Part shown: positions 26,645-34,747 of the stretch, piece by piece
Numbering within the stretch: the first letter of the stretch is position 1
Layout: the number at the start of each line of letters is the position of its first letter
Assembly: GCF_030409845.1 (NCBI RefSeq)
Contig: NZ_JAUFQQ010000003.1
Location: 2,506,773-2,570,772 of the forward strand
Direction: 5' to 3'
Length of the DNA: 64,000 nucleotides
Source of the DNA: Flavobacterium branchiarum
GTDB lineage: Bacteria > Bacteroidota > Bacteroidia > Flavobacteriales > Flavobacteriaceae
Position numbers and translations under genes: made by a program
Notes under the pieces: generated by a model
What the model was told of the DNA's origin: nothing
The model's input: the letters and a program-made list of their open reading frames with translations, nothing else
Databases searched by the model: none

Positions 26645-27285
26645 TAATTTTTATCTTCCAATAAAGGGACGAATCTAAATTCTCCAAACTCATGTTTTTC
26701 AAATTGTGTTTCGTTTTTACGAATTAATAACGTCATAATCTGAACATCTTCTCCTAGCGGGATGACCAATCTTCCTCCTATCTTTAATTGTGCCATTAAT
26801 GGTTGCGGAATAAAAGGTGCTCCAGCAGTCACAATAATACTATCAAATGGTGCATAACCAGGTAATCCTTTATAACCATCCCCAAAAGAAAGGTGCTTAG
26901 GACGAATTCCTAATTTAGGAAACAAGATAGAGGTTGTTTTAAATAACTCATTTTGTCTTTCAATACTAAATACCTTCGCTCCAAGCATATATAATACTGC
27001 AGTTTGATACCCAGACCCTGTACCAATTTCTAATATTTTATGGTCTTTTTTAATCTCTAACAGCTGCGATTGAAATGCAACAGTGTAAGGTTGAGAAATA
27101 GTTTGCCCAGCACCAATCGGGAAAGCTTTGTCCTGATAAGCATAATCTTCAAAGCTAGAGTTCAAAAAAAGGTGTCTTGGAATTTTCTTAATCGCTTCCA
27201 AAACAGCTTTATCGGTAATTCCCTTTTGTTGTAAAGTGCTTACTAATTGATTCCGAAGTCCTTGATGTTTGGCAGTGTCTTTCAA
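26644..27285 (-). CDS. pcm: Protein-L-isoaspartate O-methyltransferase
   Basis: This 213-residue SAM-dependent methyltransferase repairs isoaspartyl residues in damaged proteins. The order is an N-terminal helix with AIKKIPRHLFL, the substrate loop PIGAGQTISQPYTVAF, SAM motif I EIGTGSGYQTAVL near residue 85, and post motif GGRLVIPLG. The length and start (MKDTAKHQGLRNQLV) match the family. A good promoter lies 22 bases upstream and a shared terminator at its end, so it is a single-gene unit. Confidence 0.95.
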   Translation of the reverse strand: MKDTAKHQGLRNQLVSTLQQKGITDKAVLEAIKKIPRHLFLNSSFEDYAYQDKAFPIGAGQTISQPYTVAFQSQLLEIKKDHKILEIGTGSGYQTAVLYMLGAKVFSIERQNELFKTTSILFPKLGIRPKHLSFGDGYKGLPGYAPFDSIIVTAGAPFIPQPLMAQLKIGGRLVIPLGEDVQIMTLLIRKNETQFEKHEFGEFRFVPLLEDKN

Positions 27286-27307
27286 TGTTTGTTCTTTTTA
27301 TTTTAGC

Positions 27308-27336
27308 AAAAATAAGAAAGTAAATAAGATTTCAAA
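27308..27336 (-). promoter_or_regulatory. Promoter of pcm
   Basis: On the minus strand TTG (27334-27336), an 18-nt spacer and TATTTTTG (27308-27315) match the flavobacterial consensus TTG-N17/19-TAnnTTTG, 22 bases before the pcm ATG. Confidence 0.82.
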
Positions 27337-27428
27337 AATTGATTCTTAAATATTAAATTACTAAAACTTTAAAGCATTCACTTTCACTTTCAACAAATAA
27401 ATTATATTTTTGTTAAAAATACATTCTC

Positions 27429-28394
27429 ATGTTAAAAGTAGGAGTTTTAGGTGCTGGTCACTTAGGTAAAATACATTTACGTTTATTACAACAATCTGAT
27501 AAATATGAATTAGTTGGTTTTTATGACCAAAATCAAGAAAACGCCGAGAAAATTTCTAAAGAATTCGGTTATAAAAATTTCAATACAATTGCAAAGCTAA
27601 TTCATGCTGTTGATGTAATTGATATTGTAACCCCAACTTTATCTCATTACAAATGTGCTAAGGTTGCTATAAAATCAGGTAAACATATTTTTATCGAAAA
27701 ACCAATTTCGAATACTGTTGAAGAAGCCGAAGAAATAATTGCTTTAGCTAAAGAATACAACGTAAAAGGACAAGTTGGTCATGTGGAGCGATTTAATCCA
27801 GCTTTCATAGCAACAAAAAATATGATAGAAAATCCGATGTTTATAGAAACGCATCGTTTAGCCGAATTTAATCCTCGTGGTACAGACGTTCCTGTAGTAT
27901 TAGATTTGATGATTCATGACATCGATGCTATTTTAAGCGTTGTAAAATCAAAAGTGAAAAGTATAAATGCCAGTGGAGTTTCAGTAATTAGTGACACTCC
28001 AGATATTGCCAATGCTAGAATTGAATTTGAAAACGGCTGTGTTGCAAACTTAACAGCAAGTAGAATTTCTATGAAAAACATGCGTAAAACACGTTTTTTC
28101 CAAAGAGATGCTTATATTTCTGTTGACTTTCTAGAAAAAAAATGTGAAGTAGTTCGTATGAAAGATGCTCCTGAAATTCCAGGTGATTTTGATATGATTT
28201 TACAAAATGCTGAAGGAGTAAAAAAACAAATCTATTTTACAAATCCTGATGTAGAGCAAAACAACGCAATTCTAGATGAATTGGAATCTTTTGCAAATGC
28301 TATAAACACAGATACTGATCCAGTGGTCACTTTAGACCAAGCAACTGATGCTTTAAGAGTAGCTTACCAAATTATTGACTGTTTCGATAAATAA
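27429..28394 (+). CDS. Gfo/Idh/MocA-family oxidoreductase
   Basis: This 321-residue NAD(P)-dependent oxidoreductase starts directly with the Rossmann motif GVLGAGHLGKIHLRLL and has the family EKP motif in FIEKPISNTVEEAEEI, followed by the GHVERFNPAF block. Substrates of this family are sugars, inositols or amino-sugar derivatives, and no pathway context is visible here to choose among them. A TATTTTTG element lies at 27405-27412, with TTC instead of TTG 19 bases before it. It is followed by a 15-bp hairpin before the next gene. Confidence 0.9.
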   Translation: MLKVGVLGAGHLGKIHLRLLQQSDKYELVGFYDQNQENAEKISKEFGYKNFNTIAKLIHAVDVIDIVTPTLSHYKCAKVAIKSGKHIFIEKPISNTVEEAEEIIALAKEYNVKGQVGHVERFNPAFIATKNMIENPMFIETHRLAEFNPRGTDVPVVLDLMIHDIDAILSVVKSKVKSINASGVSVISDTPDIANARIEFENGCVANLTASRISMKNMRKTRFFQRDAYISVDFLEKKCEVVRMKDAPEIPGDFDMILQNAEGVKKQIYFTNPDVEQNNAILDELESFANAINTDTDPVVTLDQATDALRVAYQIIDCFDK

Positions 28395-28413
28395 AAATAA
28401 TCACAAAAAAAGC

Positions 28414-28453
28414 TAGCCATAAATTCATGAATTATTTTATGAATTTATGGCTA
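28414..28453. terminator. Hairpin between the Gfo/Idh gene and the 3-hydroxyacyl-CoA dehydrogenase gene
   Basis: TAGCCATAAATTCAT (28414-28428) and ATGAATTTATGGCTA (28439-28453) form a perfect 15-bp stem with a 10-nt loop. The T tract is on the minus strand, so it terminates poorly in the direction of the genes and may instead lower expression of, or protect, the mRNA. Confidence 0.7.
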
Positions 28454-28481
28454 CAATTATAAAATATAGTACTTAAATAAT

Positions 28482-29375
28482 ATGAAAACAATAGCTGTAA
28501 TCGGTGCTGGAACAATGGGTAACGGAATTGCTCATACATTTGCTCAAAGTGGTTTTGTTGTAAAACTAATTGATGTTTCTGAGAAATCATTAGACAAAGG
28601 AATGGCAACCATTGCCGCTAACTTAGACAGAATGCTTGCAAAAGGAAGTATAACTGCAGAAGAAAAAGCCAAAACCATTACAAATATTATCACTTACACA
28701 GACATTAAAGATGGTGTTGTAGGTGTAGATCTAGTTGTCGAAGCAGCTACTGAAAACATTGATTTAAAACTAAATATTTTTAAACAATTAAACGAAGCTT
28801 GTTCGCATAATACCATTTTAGCAACAAATACTTCATCGATTTCTATAACGCAAATCGGAGCTGTTGTAGCACATCCTGAGCGTGTTATCGGAATGCATTT
28901 TATGAATCCGGTGCCAATCATGAAATTAGTAGAAATCATTCGTGGATACAACACCAGCGATGAAGTTACTAAAATCATCATGGAATTATCTCTAAAACTA
29001 GGGAAATCTCCTGTTGAAGTTAACGATTATCCAGGGTTTGTTGCCAACAGAATTTTAATGCCTATGCTAAACGAAGCTATCGAAACGTTATACAACAAAG
29101 TAGCTGGTGTTTACGAAATAGATACAGTGATGAAATTAGGAATGGGACACCCAATGGGACCGTTACAACTAGCCGATTTTATTGGTCTTGACGTATGTTT
29201 AGCTATTTTAAATGTAATGTACGATGGTTTCAAAAATCCTAAATATGCACCATGCCCACTATTAGTAAATATGGTACGTGCTGGAAAATTAGGTGTAAAA
29301 TCTGGCGAAGGATTCTATGATTATAGTGAAAGTAAAAAAGCAGAGAAAATTTCCAAGCAGTTTATCATTTCATAA
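28482..29375 (+). CDS. 3-hydroxybutyryl-CoA dehydrogenase
   Basis: This 297-residue NAD(P)-dependent dehydrogenase has the Rossmann motif IGAGTMGNGIAHTFAQSG, LVVEAATEN, the signature HFMNPVPIMKLVEII and DYPGFVANRILMPMLNEA. These define the FadB-like/PaaH/Hbd family, which oxidises or reduces 3-hydroxyacyl-CoA, here probably the short-chain 3-hydroxybutyryl type by length. The catalytic His is in GMHFMNP. It is 10 bp upstream of the YggS gene and may be co-transcribed with it. No other beta-oxidation genes are adjacent. Confidence 0.94.
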   Translation: MKTIAVIGAGTMGNGIAHTFAQSGFVVKLIDVSEKSLDKGMATIAANLDRMLAKGSITAEEKAKTITNIITYTDIKDGVVGVDLVVEAATENIDLKLNIFKQLNEACSHNTILATNTSSISITQIGAVVAHPERVIGMHFMNPVPIMKLVEIIRGYNTSDEVTKIIMELSLKLGKSPVEVNDYPGFVANRILMPMLNEAIETLYNKVAGVYEIDTVMKLGMGHPMGPLQLADFIGLDVCLAILNVMYDGFKNPKYAPCPLLVNMVRAGKLGVKSGEGFYDYSESKKAEKISKQFIIS

Positions 29376-29385
29376 ATAAAAAATA

Positions 29386-30042
29386 ATGTCAATAGCATCA
29401 AACTTAAATAGCATAAAAGCTTCTTTACCACAACATGTAACATTAGTTGCGGTTTCTAAAACCAAACCCGTTTCTGATTTAATGGAAGCCTATGAAGCTG
29501 GTCAACGAATTTTTGGAGAAAACAAAATCCAAGAAATGACAGACAAATGGGAAGAAATGCCAAAAGACATCCAATGGCACATGATTGGGCACGTACAAAC
29601 GAATAAAGTAAAATTTATGGCATCGTATGTTAACTTAATTCATGGTGTTGACAGTTTAAAACTATTACAGGAAATCAATAAACAAGCCTTAAAAAATAAT
29701 CGTGTTATTGATTGCCTGCTACAAATGCATATTGCCGAAGAAGAAACTAAATTTGGTCTTGACGAAAAAGAACTAACCTCACTCCTAGCCTCAGATGAAT
29801 TTCATAATATGAAAAACATTCAAGTTATTGGCTTAATGGGAATGGCTACTTTTACAGAAGATCAAAATCAAATAAAAAAAGAGTTTACACATTTAAAGTC
29901 AATATTTGACTCTTTACAACGTACAGAAGCACTGCAACGCCTCTCTACAGTTTCAATGGGAATGTCTGGAGATTATCAACTTGCAATAGAATGTGGTAGC
30001 ACCATGGTTCGAATTGGAAGTAGTATATTTGGAGGAAGATAA
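29386..30042 (+). CDS. YggS/PLPBP-family pyridoxal-phosphate homeostasis protein
   Basis: This 218-residue single-domain type-III-fold PLP protein binds PLP through the lysine in LVAVSKTKP near residue 25 and carries GENKIQEM, WHMIGHVQTNKVK and the C-terminal MVRIGSSIFGGR. The family controls PLP levels and amino-acid balance and has no known catalytic reaction. It follows the hydroxyacyl-CoA dehydrogenase by 10 bp. Downstream begins the inverted-repeat cassette with the four-helix-bundle gene. Confidence 0.95.
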   Translation: MSIASNLNSIKASLPQHVTLVAVSKTKPVSDLMEAYEAGQRIFGENKIQEMTDKWEEMPKDIQWHMIGHVQTNKVKFMASYVNLIHGVDSLKLLQEINKQALKNNRVIDCLLQMHIAEEETKFGLDEKELTSLLASDEFHNMKNIQVIGLMGMATFTEDQNQIKKEFTHLKSIFDSLQRTEALQRLSTVSMGMSGDYQLAIECGSTMVRIGSSIFGGR

Positions 30043-30058
30043 ATTCCAAAAATCAATT

Positions 30059-30076
30059 TCAATTTCAAAAATCAAT
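30059..30076 (+). repeat. Left 18-bp inverted repeat flanking the four-helix-bundle gene
   Basis: TCAATTTCAAAAATCAAT matches, in reverse complement, the sequence at 30502-30519 base for base. The pair encloses the 117-codon four-helix-bundle gene with 24 bases to its ATG. The left spacer is otherwise built of degenerate AATCAATTTC repeats. Confidence 0.9.
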
Positions 30077-30100
30077 ATCAATTGCGAAAATTAATACTTA

Positions 30101-30454
30101 ATGGAAAAAATATTTAATTTTGAAGATAGGTTAGTTCGTTTTGCAGGAGAATGTATTTTCTTTACAAGGCAATTGGAGAGATTATTTGAAAATGAATATT
30201 ATAAAAATCAATTAATTAGATCATCTGGAAGTGCTTCCTTAAATTTTGGAGAAGCCCAAGCTACAATTACCAATAAAGATTTTATTTTTAAAGTTTCATT
30301 AGTAGCAAAAGAGCTAAAAGAATCCAGAAACTCATTAAAAATTCTGAATTATATTAAAGAAGGTGATAACGATAAAAGAAATAAACTTCTAATTGAAGTA
30401 GAACAACTTATTGCAATTTCATCAAAAATGATAATAAATAAAAACAGTCAATAA
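30101..30454 (+). CDS. Four-helix-bundle protein (S23/IVP-like)
   Basis: This 117-residue all-helical protein belongs to the four-helix-bundle family named after the S23/IVS-encoded protein found in rRNA intervening sequences, with the family motif LIRSSGSASLNFGEAQ and the following helix KVSLVAKELKESRNSLKIL. Relatives are scattered in Bacteroidota genomes, often as single genes of unknown function, and one branch (avd) assists diversity-generating retroelements. No reverse transcriptase or variable repeat is adjacent here. The gene is enclosed by 18-bp inverted repeats, and a second inverted repeat straddles its stop codon, as if it were a discrete cassette inserted between yggS and a nuclease gene. 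Confidence 0.85.
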   Translation: MEKIFNFEDRLVRFAGECIFFTRQLERLFENEYYKNQLIRSSGSASLNFGEAQATITNKDFIFKVSLVAKELKESRNSLKILNYIKEGDNDKRNKLLIEVEQLIAISSKMIINKNSQ

Positions 30455-30495
30455 CAATCACAAAGTCAATAGTAATTTTAAGAATTGTTATTGAC
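30447..30495. repeat. 12-bp inverted repeat across the stop codon of the four-helix-bundle gene
   Basis: GTCAATAACAAT (30447-30458) and ATTGTTATTGAC (30484-30495) are perfectly complementary with a 25-nt loop and include the gene's TAA stop. There is no T tract, so a terminator is unlikely; a cassette-end structure or mRNA stabiliser is possible. Confidence 0.75.
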
Positions 30496-30501
30496 TTTGA
30501 A

Positions 30502-30519
30502 ATTGATTTTTGAAATTGA
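30502..30519 (-). repeat. Right 18-bp inverted repeat flanking the four-helix-bundle gene
   Basis: ATTGATTTTTGAAATTGA is the exact reverse complement of the left repeat at 30059-30076. It ends 14 bases before the ATG of the downstream nuclease gene, in a run of ATTGACATTGA motifs. Confidence 0.9.
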
Positions 30520-30533
30520 CATTGACATTGATA

Positions 30534-31895
30534 ATGTACGCAATACTCGACATAGAAACAACTGGAGGACAGTTTAACGAAGAAGGAATTACTGAAATTG
30601 CCATCTACAGATTTGATGGTCATGAAGTAGTTGACCAGTTCATCAGCTTGGTTAATCCTGAAATTCCAATTCAGCCCTTTGTAGTTAAACTAACAGGTAT
30701 TAATAATGCAATGTTACGTTCTGCTCCAAAGTTTTTTGAAGTTGCCAAACGAATTATCGAAATCACTTCAGATTGTGTTATAGTAGCCCATAATGCTTCT
30801 TTTGACTACCGAATTCTACGCACTGAATTTCGTCGCTTAGGTTATGATTTTGAAGCAAAAACCCTTTGTACTGTAGAACTTGCAAAAAAATTAATTCCTG
30901 ATCAACCCTCTTATAGTTTAGGTAAACTTGTTCGAGCACTTGGAATCCCAATGGCCGACAGACATCGTGCCAACGGTGATGCGATGGCAACAGTTAAGTT
31001 GTTCAAAATGCTTTTAGAAAAAGATACCGAAAAAACTATCGTAAAAGATTTCATAAAACTCGAAATCGAAAAAGGTATTGCACCAAAATTGCTTGACATT
31101 GTAGCGCAAGCACCAACATCAACAGGTGTATATTATATCCATAACGAAAGTGGAACCATTATTTATATTGGTAAAAGTCGAAATATAAAAAAACGCATCA
31201 ATCAGCATTTCACAGGAACAAATATCAAGAGTAAAAAAATCCAAGCCGAGGTATTCACTGTTACTTATGATGAAACAGGAAGTGAACTGATTGCACTTTT
31301 AAAAGAAAGCGAGGAAATAAAAGTCAACAGACCAAAATACAATCGCTCTAAGAAAAAAACAGTTTTCCCACTATCCATATACGTTGAAAAAGACAAAAAA
31401 GGGTACCTAAACTTAAAACTTCAGAAAACGGACGGACGAAAAAAAGAAATCACATCTTACGGAAGCTTACAAGAAGGAAAAAATGCTTTATTTTTTTTCA
31501 CAGATAAATACAAACTGTGTCAAAAACTCACTGGTTTATATGCTACCAAAAAAGAATGCTTTCAATATAAAATAAAGGAATGTGACGGAGCTTGTATTGG
31601 AGTAATCACTCCTGACGAATACAATGCAAGAGTTCAAAACTTTGTTACAGATTATAGTTTCGAAAACAAAAACATGATTTTAATAGACCGCGGGCGAACG
31701 ATAAACGAACGTAGCGCTATATTAATCGAAGATGGTGTTTATAAAGGCTATGCTTTTTACGATTTAGACTACCAAATAACCAACATCGAAATTCTCAAAA
31801 ACATTCTTATACCAATGCAAAACAATCGCGATGCTAAGAGTATAATTCAAAATTATATGAGAAAAAACAAATCATTAAAAGTAATTCATTTTTAA
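30534..31895 (+). CDS. DnaQ-like exonuclease fused to a GIY-YIG (UvrC/Cho-like) nuclease
   Basis: This 453-residue fusion has an N-terminal DEDDh 3'-5' exonuclease (residues about 1-165) with ExoI ILDIETTGG, ExoII VAHNASFDYRIL and the ExoIII region HRANGDAMA. A GIY-YIG domain starts near residue 195 (GVYYIHNESGTIIYIGKSRNIKKRI). The C-terminal third is unassigned with a cluster of cysteines (CFQYKIKECDGACIG, as in UvrC-like proteins). The ATG at 30534 (MYAILDIETT) is chosen because the frame upstream to 30510 is TTG-started repeat sequence. Known DnaQ-Cho fusions are thought to act in DNA repair. Functional assignment in this organism is inference. Confidence 0.9.
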   Translation: MYAILDIETTGGQFNEEGITEIAIYRFDGHEVVDQFISLVNPEIPIQPFVVKLTGINNAMLRSAPKFFEVAKRIIEITSDCVIVAHNASFDYRILRTEFRRLGYDFEAKTLCTVELAKKLIPDQPSYSLGKLVRALGIPMADRHRANGDAMATVKLFKMLLEKDTEKTIVKDFIKLEIEKGIAPKLLDIVAQAPTSTGVYYIHNESGTIIYIGKSRNIKKRINQHFTGTNIKSKKIQAEVFTVTYDETGSELIALLKESEEIKVNRPKYNRSKKKTVFPLSIYVEKDKKGYLNLKLQKTDGRKKEITSYGSLQEGKNALFFFTDKYKLCQKLTGLYATKKECFQYKIKECDGACIGVITPDEYNARVQNFVTDYSFENKNMILIDRGRTINERSAILIEDGVYKGYAFYDLDYQITNIEILKNILIPMQNNRDAKSIIQNYMRKNKSLKVIHF

Positions 31896-31924
31896 TACTA
31901 GCAACTTTCAATATCTTCGTATAC

Positions 31925-32770
31925 ATGAGAAAAATTAAATCAAAATACGAGCTTTTCATACAAAAAACCCAGATCATCCTTTATGGTACAAATACCTTTT
32001 TAGGACGCCTTTTTGATTTGGTACTTTTGGGACTTATTTTATTGAGCGTTCTTTTAGTAATGCTAGACACTGTAGAAGGTATCAATCATAAATACCACAT
32101 GCAACTTCTAGTCTGTGAATGGATAATTACCTCATTTTTTACTATCGAATTTATTTTACGTATCATTTCAATACAGAAACCTATACGTTATATCTTTAGC
32201 TTTTACGGAATCATTGATTTAATGGCATTATTACCCATGTATTTATCAATATTTTTCCCAGCCACCCATATTTTAACCATTGTAAGAGTCCTACGTTTCT
32301 TCCGATTGTTCAAAATTTTACATATTCCACAAATATCACAACAATCAATGCAGCTACGCGAAGCGATGAAAGCTAGCAAGGAAAAAATTCTAGTATTTAT
32401 TTACTTCGTCCTTATTAGTTCTATAATCATTGGAGCATTAATGTACGTCGTCGAAGGAAAAGAAAGTGGCTTTACAAGCATCCCGGCAGGAATTTATTGG
32501 GCTATCGTAACACTGACTACTGTAGGATATGGTGATATTTCACCCGCATCACCATTAGGGCAGTTTTTAGCCTCATTAGTAATGATAATGGGATACGGAA
32601 TCATTGCTGTCCCTACCGGAATCGTAACAGCCGAGTTTGCAAAAAGTAGCCTTAAAAATAATACTGTTAGTGGTAACAAAACATGTACAAGTTGCAACTC
32701 ACAAGTTCATTTTGACAACGCAAAATACTGCTATGAATGTGGTAAAACATTAGAAGATAAAATAATTTAA
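31925..32770 (+). CDS. Voltage-gated-type potassium channel with C-terminal zinc ribbon
   Basis: This 281-residue ion channel has six membrane segments. S4 carries regular arginines (RVLRFFRLFKILHI, about residues 120-133), and the pore loop holds the K+ selectivity filter in TLTTVGYGDIS near residue 200. After S6 the soluble tail ends in a zinc-ribbon-like CxxC...CxxC: CTSC and CYEC, spaced by about 15 residues. The ribbon is unusual for a Kv channel and could sense redox state or zinc. It lies between the nuclease gene and an intergenic dispersed repeat, on the same strand as miaA. Confidence 0.92.
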   Translation: MRKIKSKYELFIQKTQIILYGTNTFLGRLFDLVLLGLILLSVLLVMLDTVEGINHKYHMQLLVCEWIITSFFTIEFILRIISIQKPIRYIFSFYGIIDLMALLPMYLSIFFPATHILTIVRVLRFFRLFKILHIPQISQQSMQLREAMKASKEKILVFIYFVLISSIIIGALMYVVEGKESGFTSIPAGIYWAIVTLTTVGYGDISPASPLGQFLASLVMIMGYGIIAVPTGIVTAEFAKSSLKNNTVSGNKTCTSCNSQVHFDNAKYCYECGKTLEDKII

Positions 32771-32773
32771 GAA

Positions 32774-32913
32774 GCAATTCCAGCTGTACATTACAACTCC
32801 TCCTTATATTCGTAATTTTTCTAAGGCACAATAAGGAGCTTCATAAAGTCGCTCTTATGTACCAAGAAAAATAAACAAATATAAGTCCGGGGTTTACATT
32901 CCCATCTGGGCTA
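32774..32913 (+). repeat. Dispersed intergenic repeat upstream of miaA (divergent relative of 7285-7380)
   Basis: This 140-bp AT-rich element begins AGCAATTCCAGCTGT and ends CATTCCCATCTGGGCTA. It has an internal inverted repeat CTCCTTAT/ATAAGGAG. Its ends are like those of the element at 7285-7380 read in reverse (GGATTTCC...ATCGGGGCTA). I believe it belongs to a family I have seen between genes in Flavobacterium genomes. It occupies the entire gap between the channel gene and miaA, so miaA has no other obvious upstream region. Confidence 0.6.
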
Positions 32914-32920
32914 AAAAAAT

Positions 32921-33841
32921 ATGAAATACTTAATCACAATCGTCGGACCAACAGCAATAGGCAAAACTGCCTTGAGTATCGCATTGGCACAACATTTCAA
33001 ATGCGAAATAATATCCTGTGATAGCCGTCAGTTTTTTAAAGAAATGACTATTGGTACAGCTGTACCAGATTCTGATGAACTACAAGCTGCTAAACATCAT
33101 TTTATACAAAATATCTCCATTTTTGATAATTATACTGTAGGTGATTACGAAAAAGAAGCACTAAACAAGCTTGAAGAATTATTCAAACACAACGATTATG
33201 CGATTCTTATAGGGGGCTCAGGATTATATGTTGATGCCGTATTAAAAGGATTCGATGAATTTCCCGAAATAGATCCTACAATACGAGAAAACGTAGCTCA
33301 GGAATACGAACAACACGGAATTACTTACCTGCAAGAGCAATTAAAAAAACTAGACAGCAGTTATTACGATAAGCTTACTGCCGAAAACCCGCAGACATTG
33401 CAAAACCCGCAACGAATGATGCGTTTTGTAGAAGTTTGTTTAGGCACAGGAAAAGCATATTCTTCGTTTTTAAACCAGAAAAAAAACAATCGAGACTTCA
33501 TCCCTATTCTTATCGGTTTAGAAGCTGACAGACCAGTTATTTACGACAGAATAAACCAACGTGTTGACATAATGCTAAACAACGGTTTGCTTGAAGAAGC
33601 ACAGCGTCTTCATCCCAATAAAGCGTTAAATGCCTTGCAAACTGTCGGATATCGAGAATTATTTAGTTATTTTGATGGTGAATTCACTTTACCATTTGCA
33701 ATCGAAGAAATAAAGAAAAACACACGCCGTTTTTCAAAACGTCAACTGACTTGGTTTAAACGAAACGAAAACACAAAATGGTTTGATTATCTAACACCAA
33801 AAAGTGAGATAATAAGCTTTATTGAGAAAAATATAAAATAA
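32921..33841 (+). CDS. miaA: tRNA dimethylallyltransferase
   Basis: This 306-residue enzyme adds a dimethylallyl group to A37 of tRNAs reading UNN codons. It has the P-loop VGPTAIGKTALSIAL near residue 8, the DSRQFFKEMTIGTA block and the mid-region QNPQRMMRFVEVC plus TVGYRELF, as in MiaA. The C-terminal KRQLTWFKRNENTKWFDY helix is typical. The ATG follows directly after a dispersed repeat. The thioesterase gene begins 6 bp downstream, so the pair is probably co-transcribed. Confidence 0.96.
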   Translation: MKYLITIVGPTAIGKTALSIALAQHFKCEIISCDSRQFFKEMTIGTAVPDSDELQAAKHHFIQNISIFDNYTVGDYEKEALNKLEELFKHNDYAILIGGSGLYVDAVLKGFDEFPEIDPTIRENVAQEYEQHGITYLQEQLKKLDSSYYDKLTAENPQTLQNPQRMMRFVEVCLGTGKAYSSFLNQKKNNRDFIPILIGLEADRPVIYDRINQRVDIMLNNGLLEEAQRLHPNKALNALQTVGYRELFSYFDGEFTLPFAIEEIKKNTRRFSKRQLTWFKRNENTKWFDYLTPKSEIISFIEKNIK

Positions 33842-33847
33842 ATTACA

Positions 33848-34591
33848 ATGCCCATATCACCAAATTTCACTTCTGTTTTAAGCAAAGACTGGGAGATCAA
33901 TTTTACACAATGCACACCAAGTGGTTATTTGAAATATACCGATATGTGCAATCTTTTACAACTAACTGCCGCGGCCCATTCAGAAGTTGGAGGAATTAGC
34001 TTTACAGATATGCAGGAATTCGATCAAGCATGGGTTTTAAGCCGAATGCGTGTAGAAATTACAGCTTTACCTAAATGCCAAGATATCGTAACTGTAAAAA
34101 CTTGGATCAACAGTTTAGAAAATTCTCGCTCCGTTCGTGCATTAGAAATGCATGTAAATGGAAAAAAGATAATTGGAAGTGAAACATTCTGGGCTGTTTT
34201 CAATACCAAAGCACGACGTCCTGAAGGTCTGGCTTTACCCTATAACCATTTTGAATTATTCCCAGACAAAAGAGCAACAGTTAATGGCTTCTCTAAAATA
34301 AGTGTCAATCCAGACAAAGAATCTGTTTTTGAAAAAACTGTTTATTTATCAGATTTAGACATTGTAAATCATGTGAATAATGTTAAATACCTAGAATGGT
34401 GCTTAGATCACGTAGATCCAAAAAAGATACTGAATCAAGAAATAGATAGTTTTGAAATGAATTTTATGAAAGAACTATCCTTAAGCGACAATGTTGTGAT
34501 TCATGAAAGTGAGACTGAATCTGATAGCACTTTTAGCATCACTAAAGAGGATAAAACATGTTTTGCATTACAACTTAATTGGAAAGAATAA
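33848..34591 (+). CDS. Acyl-ACP thioesterase (FatA/FatB family)
   Basis: This 247-residue double-hotdog thioesterase has an N-terminal hotdog with TQCTPSGYLKYTDMCNLLQ and a C-terminal hotdog with DLDIVNHVNNVKYLEWCLD. Plant FatA/FatB release fatty acids from acyl carrier protein. The bacterial members are inferred to do the same, setting fatty-acid chain length or producing free acids. The active-site Asn-His pair is seen in VNHVNN. It follows miaA by 6 bp. Confidence 0.9.
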   Translation: MPISPNFTSVLSKDWEINFTQCTPSGYLKYTDMCNLLQLTAAAHSEVGGISFTDMQEFDQAWVLSRMRVEITALPKCQDIVTVKTWINSLENSRSVRALEMHVNGKKIIGSETFWAVFNTKARRPEGLALPYNHFELFPDKRATVNGFSKISVNPDKESVFEKTVYLSDLDIVNHVNNVKYLEWCLDHVDPKKILNQEIDSFEMNFMKELSLSDNVVIHESETESDSTFSITKEDKTCFALQLNWKE

Positions 34592-34747
34592 TAGCGCTTT
34601 AAAAAAAACCTATTTTTGTCTCAAATATACCAACTCAGTATCTAACGCAAGTTTAGCCAATTATTTTCGGAACAAGGAAACTTTTAGCTGAGAGAACATA
34701 ATAGAAATACACAAAAAATAAAATGTATTTTAATCAAAGGGATATAA

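Noticed and set aside
28414..28453. Strong plus-strand terminator after the Gfo/Idh gene
   Set aside because: The stem is perfect but the T tract is on the other strand, so termination in the gene direction is not supported; it is listed as a hairpin only.
30059..30519. Diversity-generating retroelement suggested by the four-helix-bundle (avd-like) gene
   Set aside because: No reverse transcriptase, template repeat or variable repeat was found nearby.
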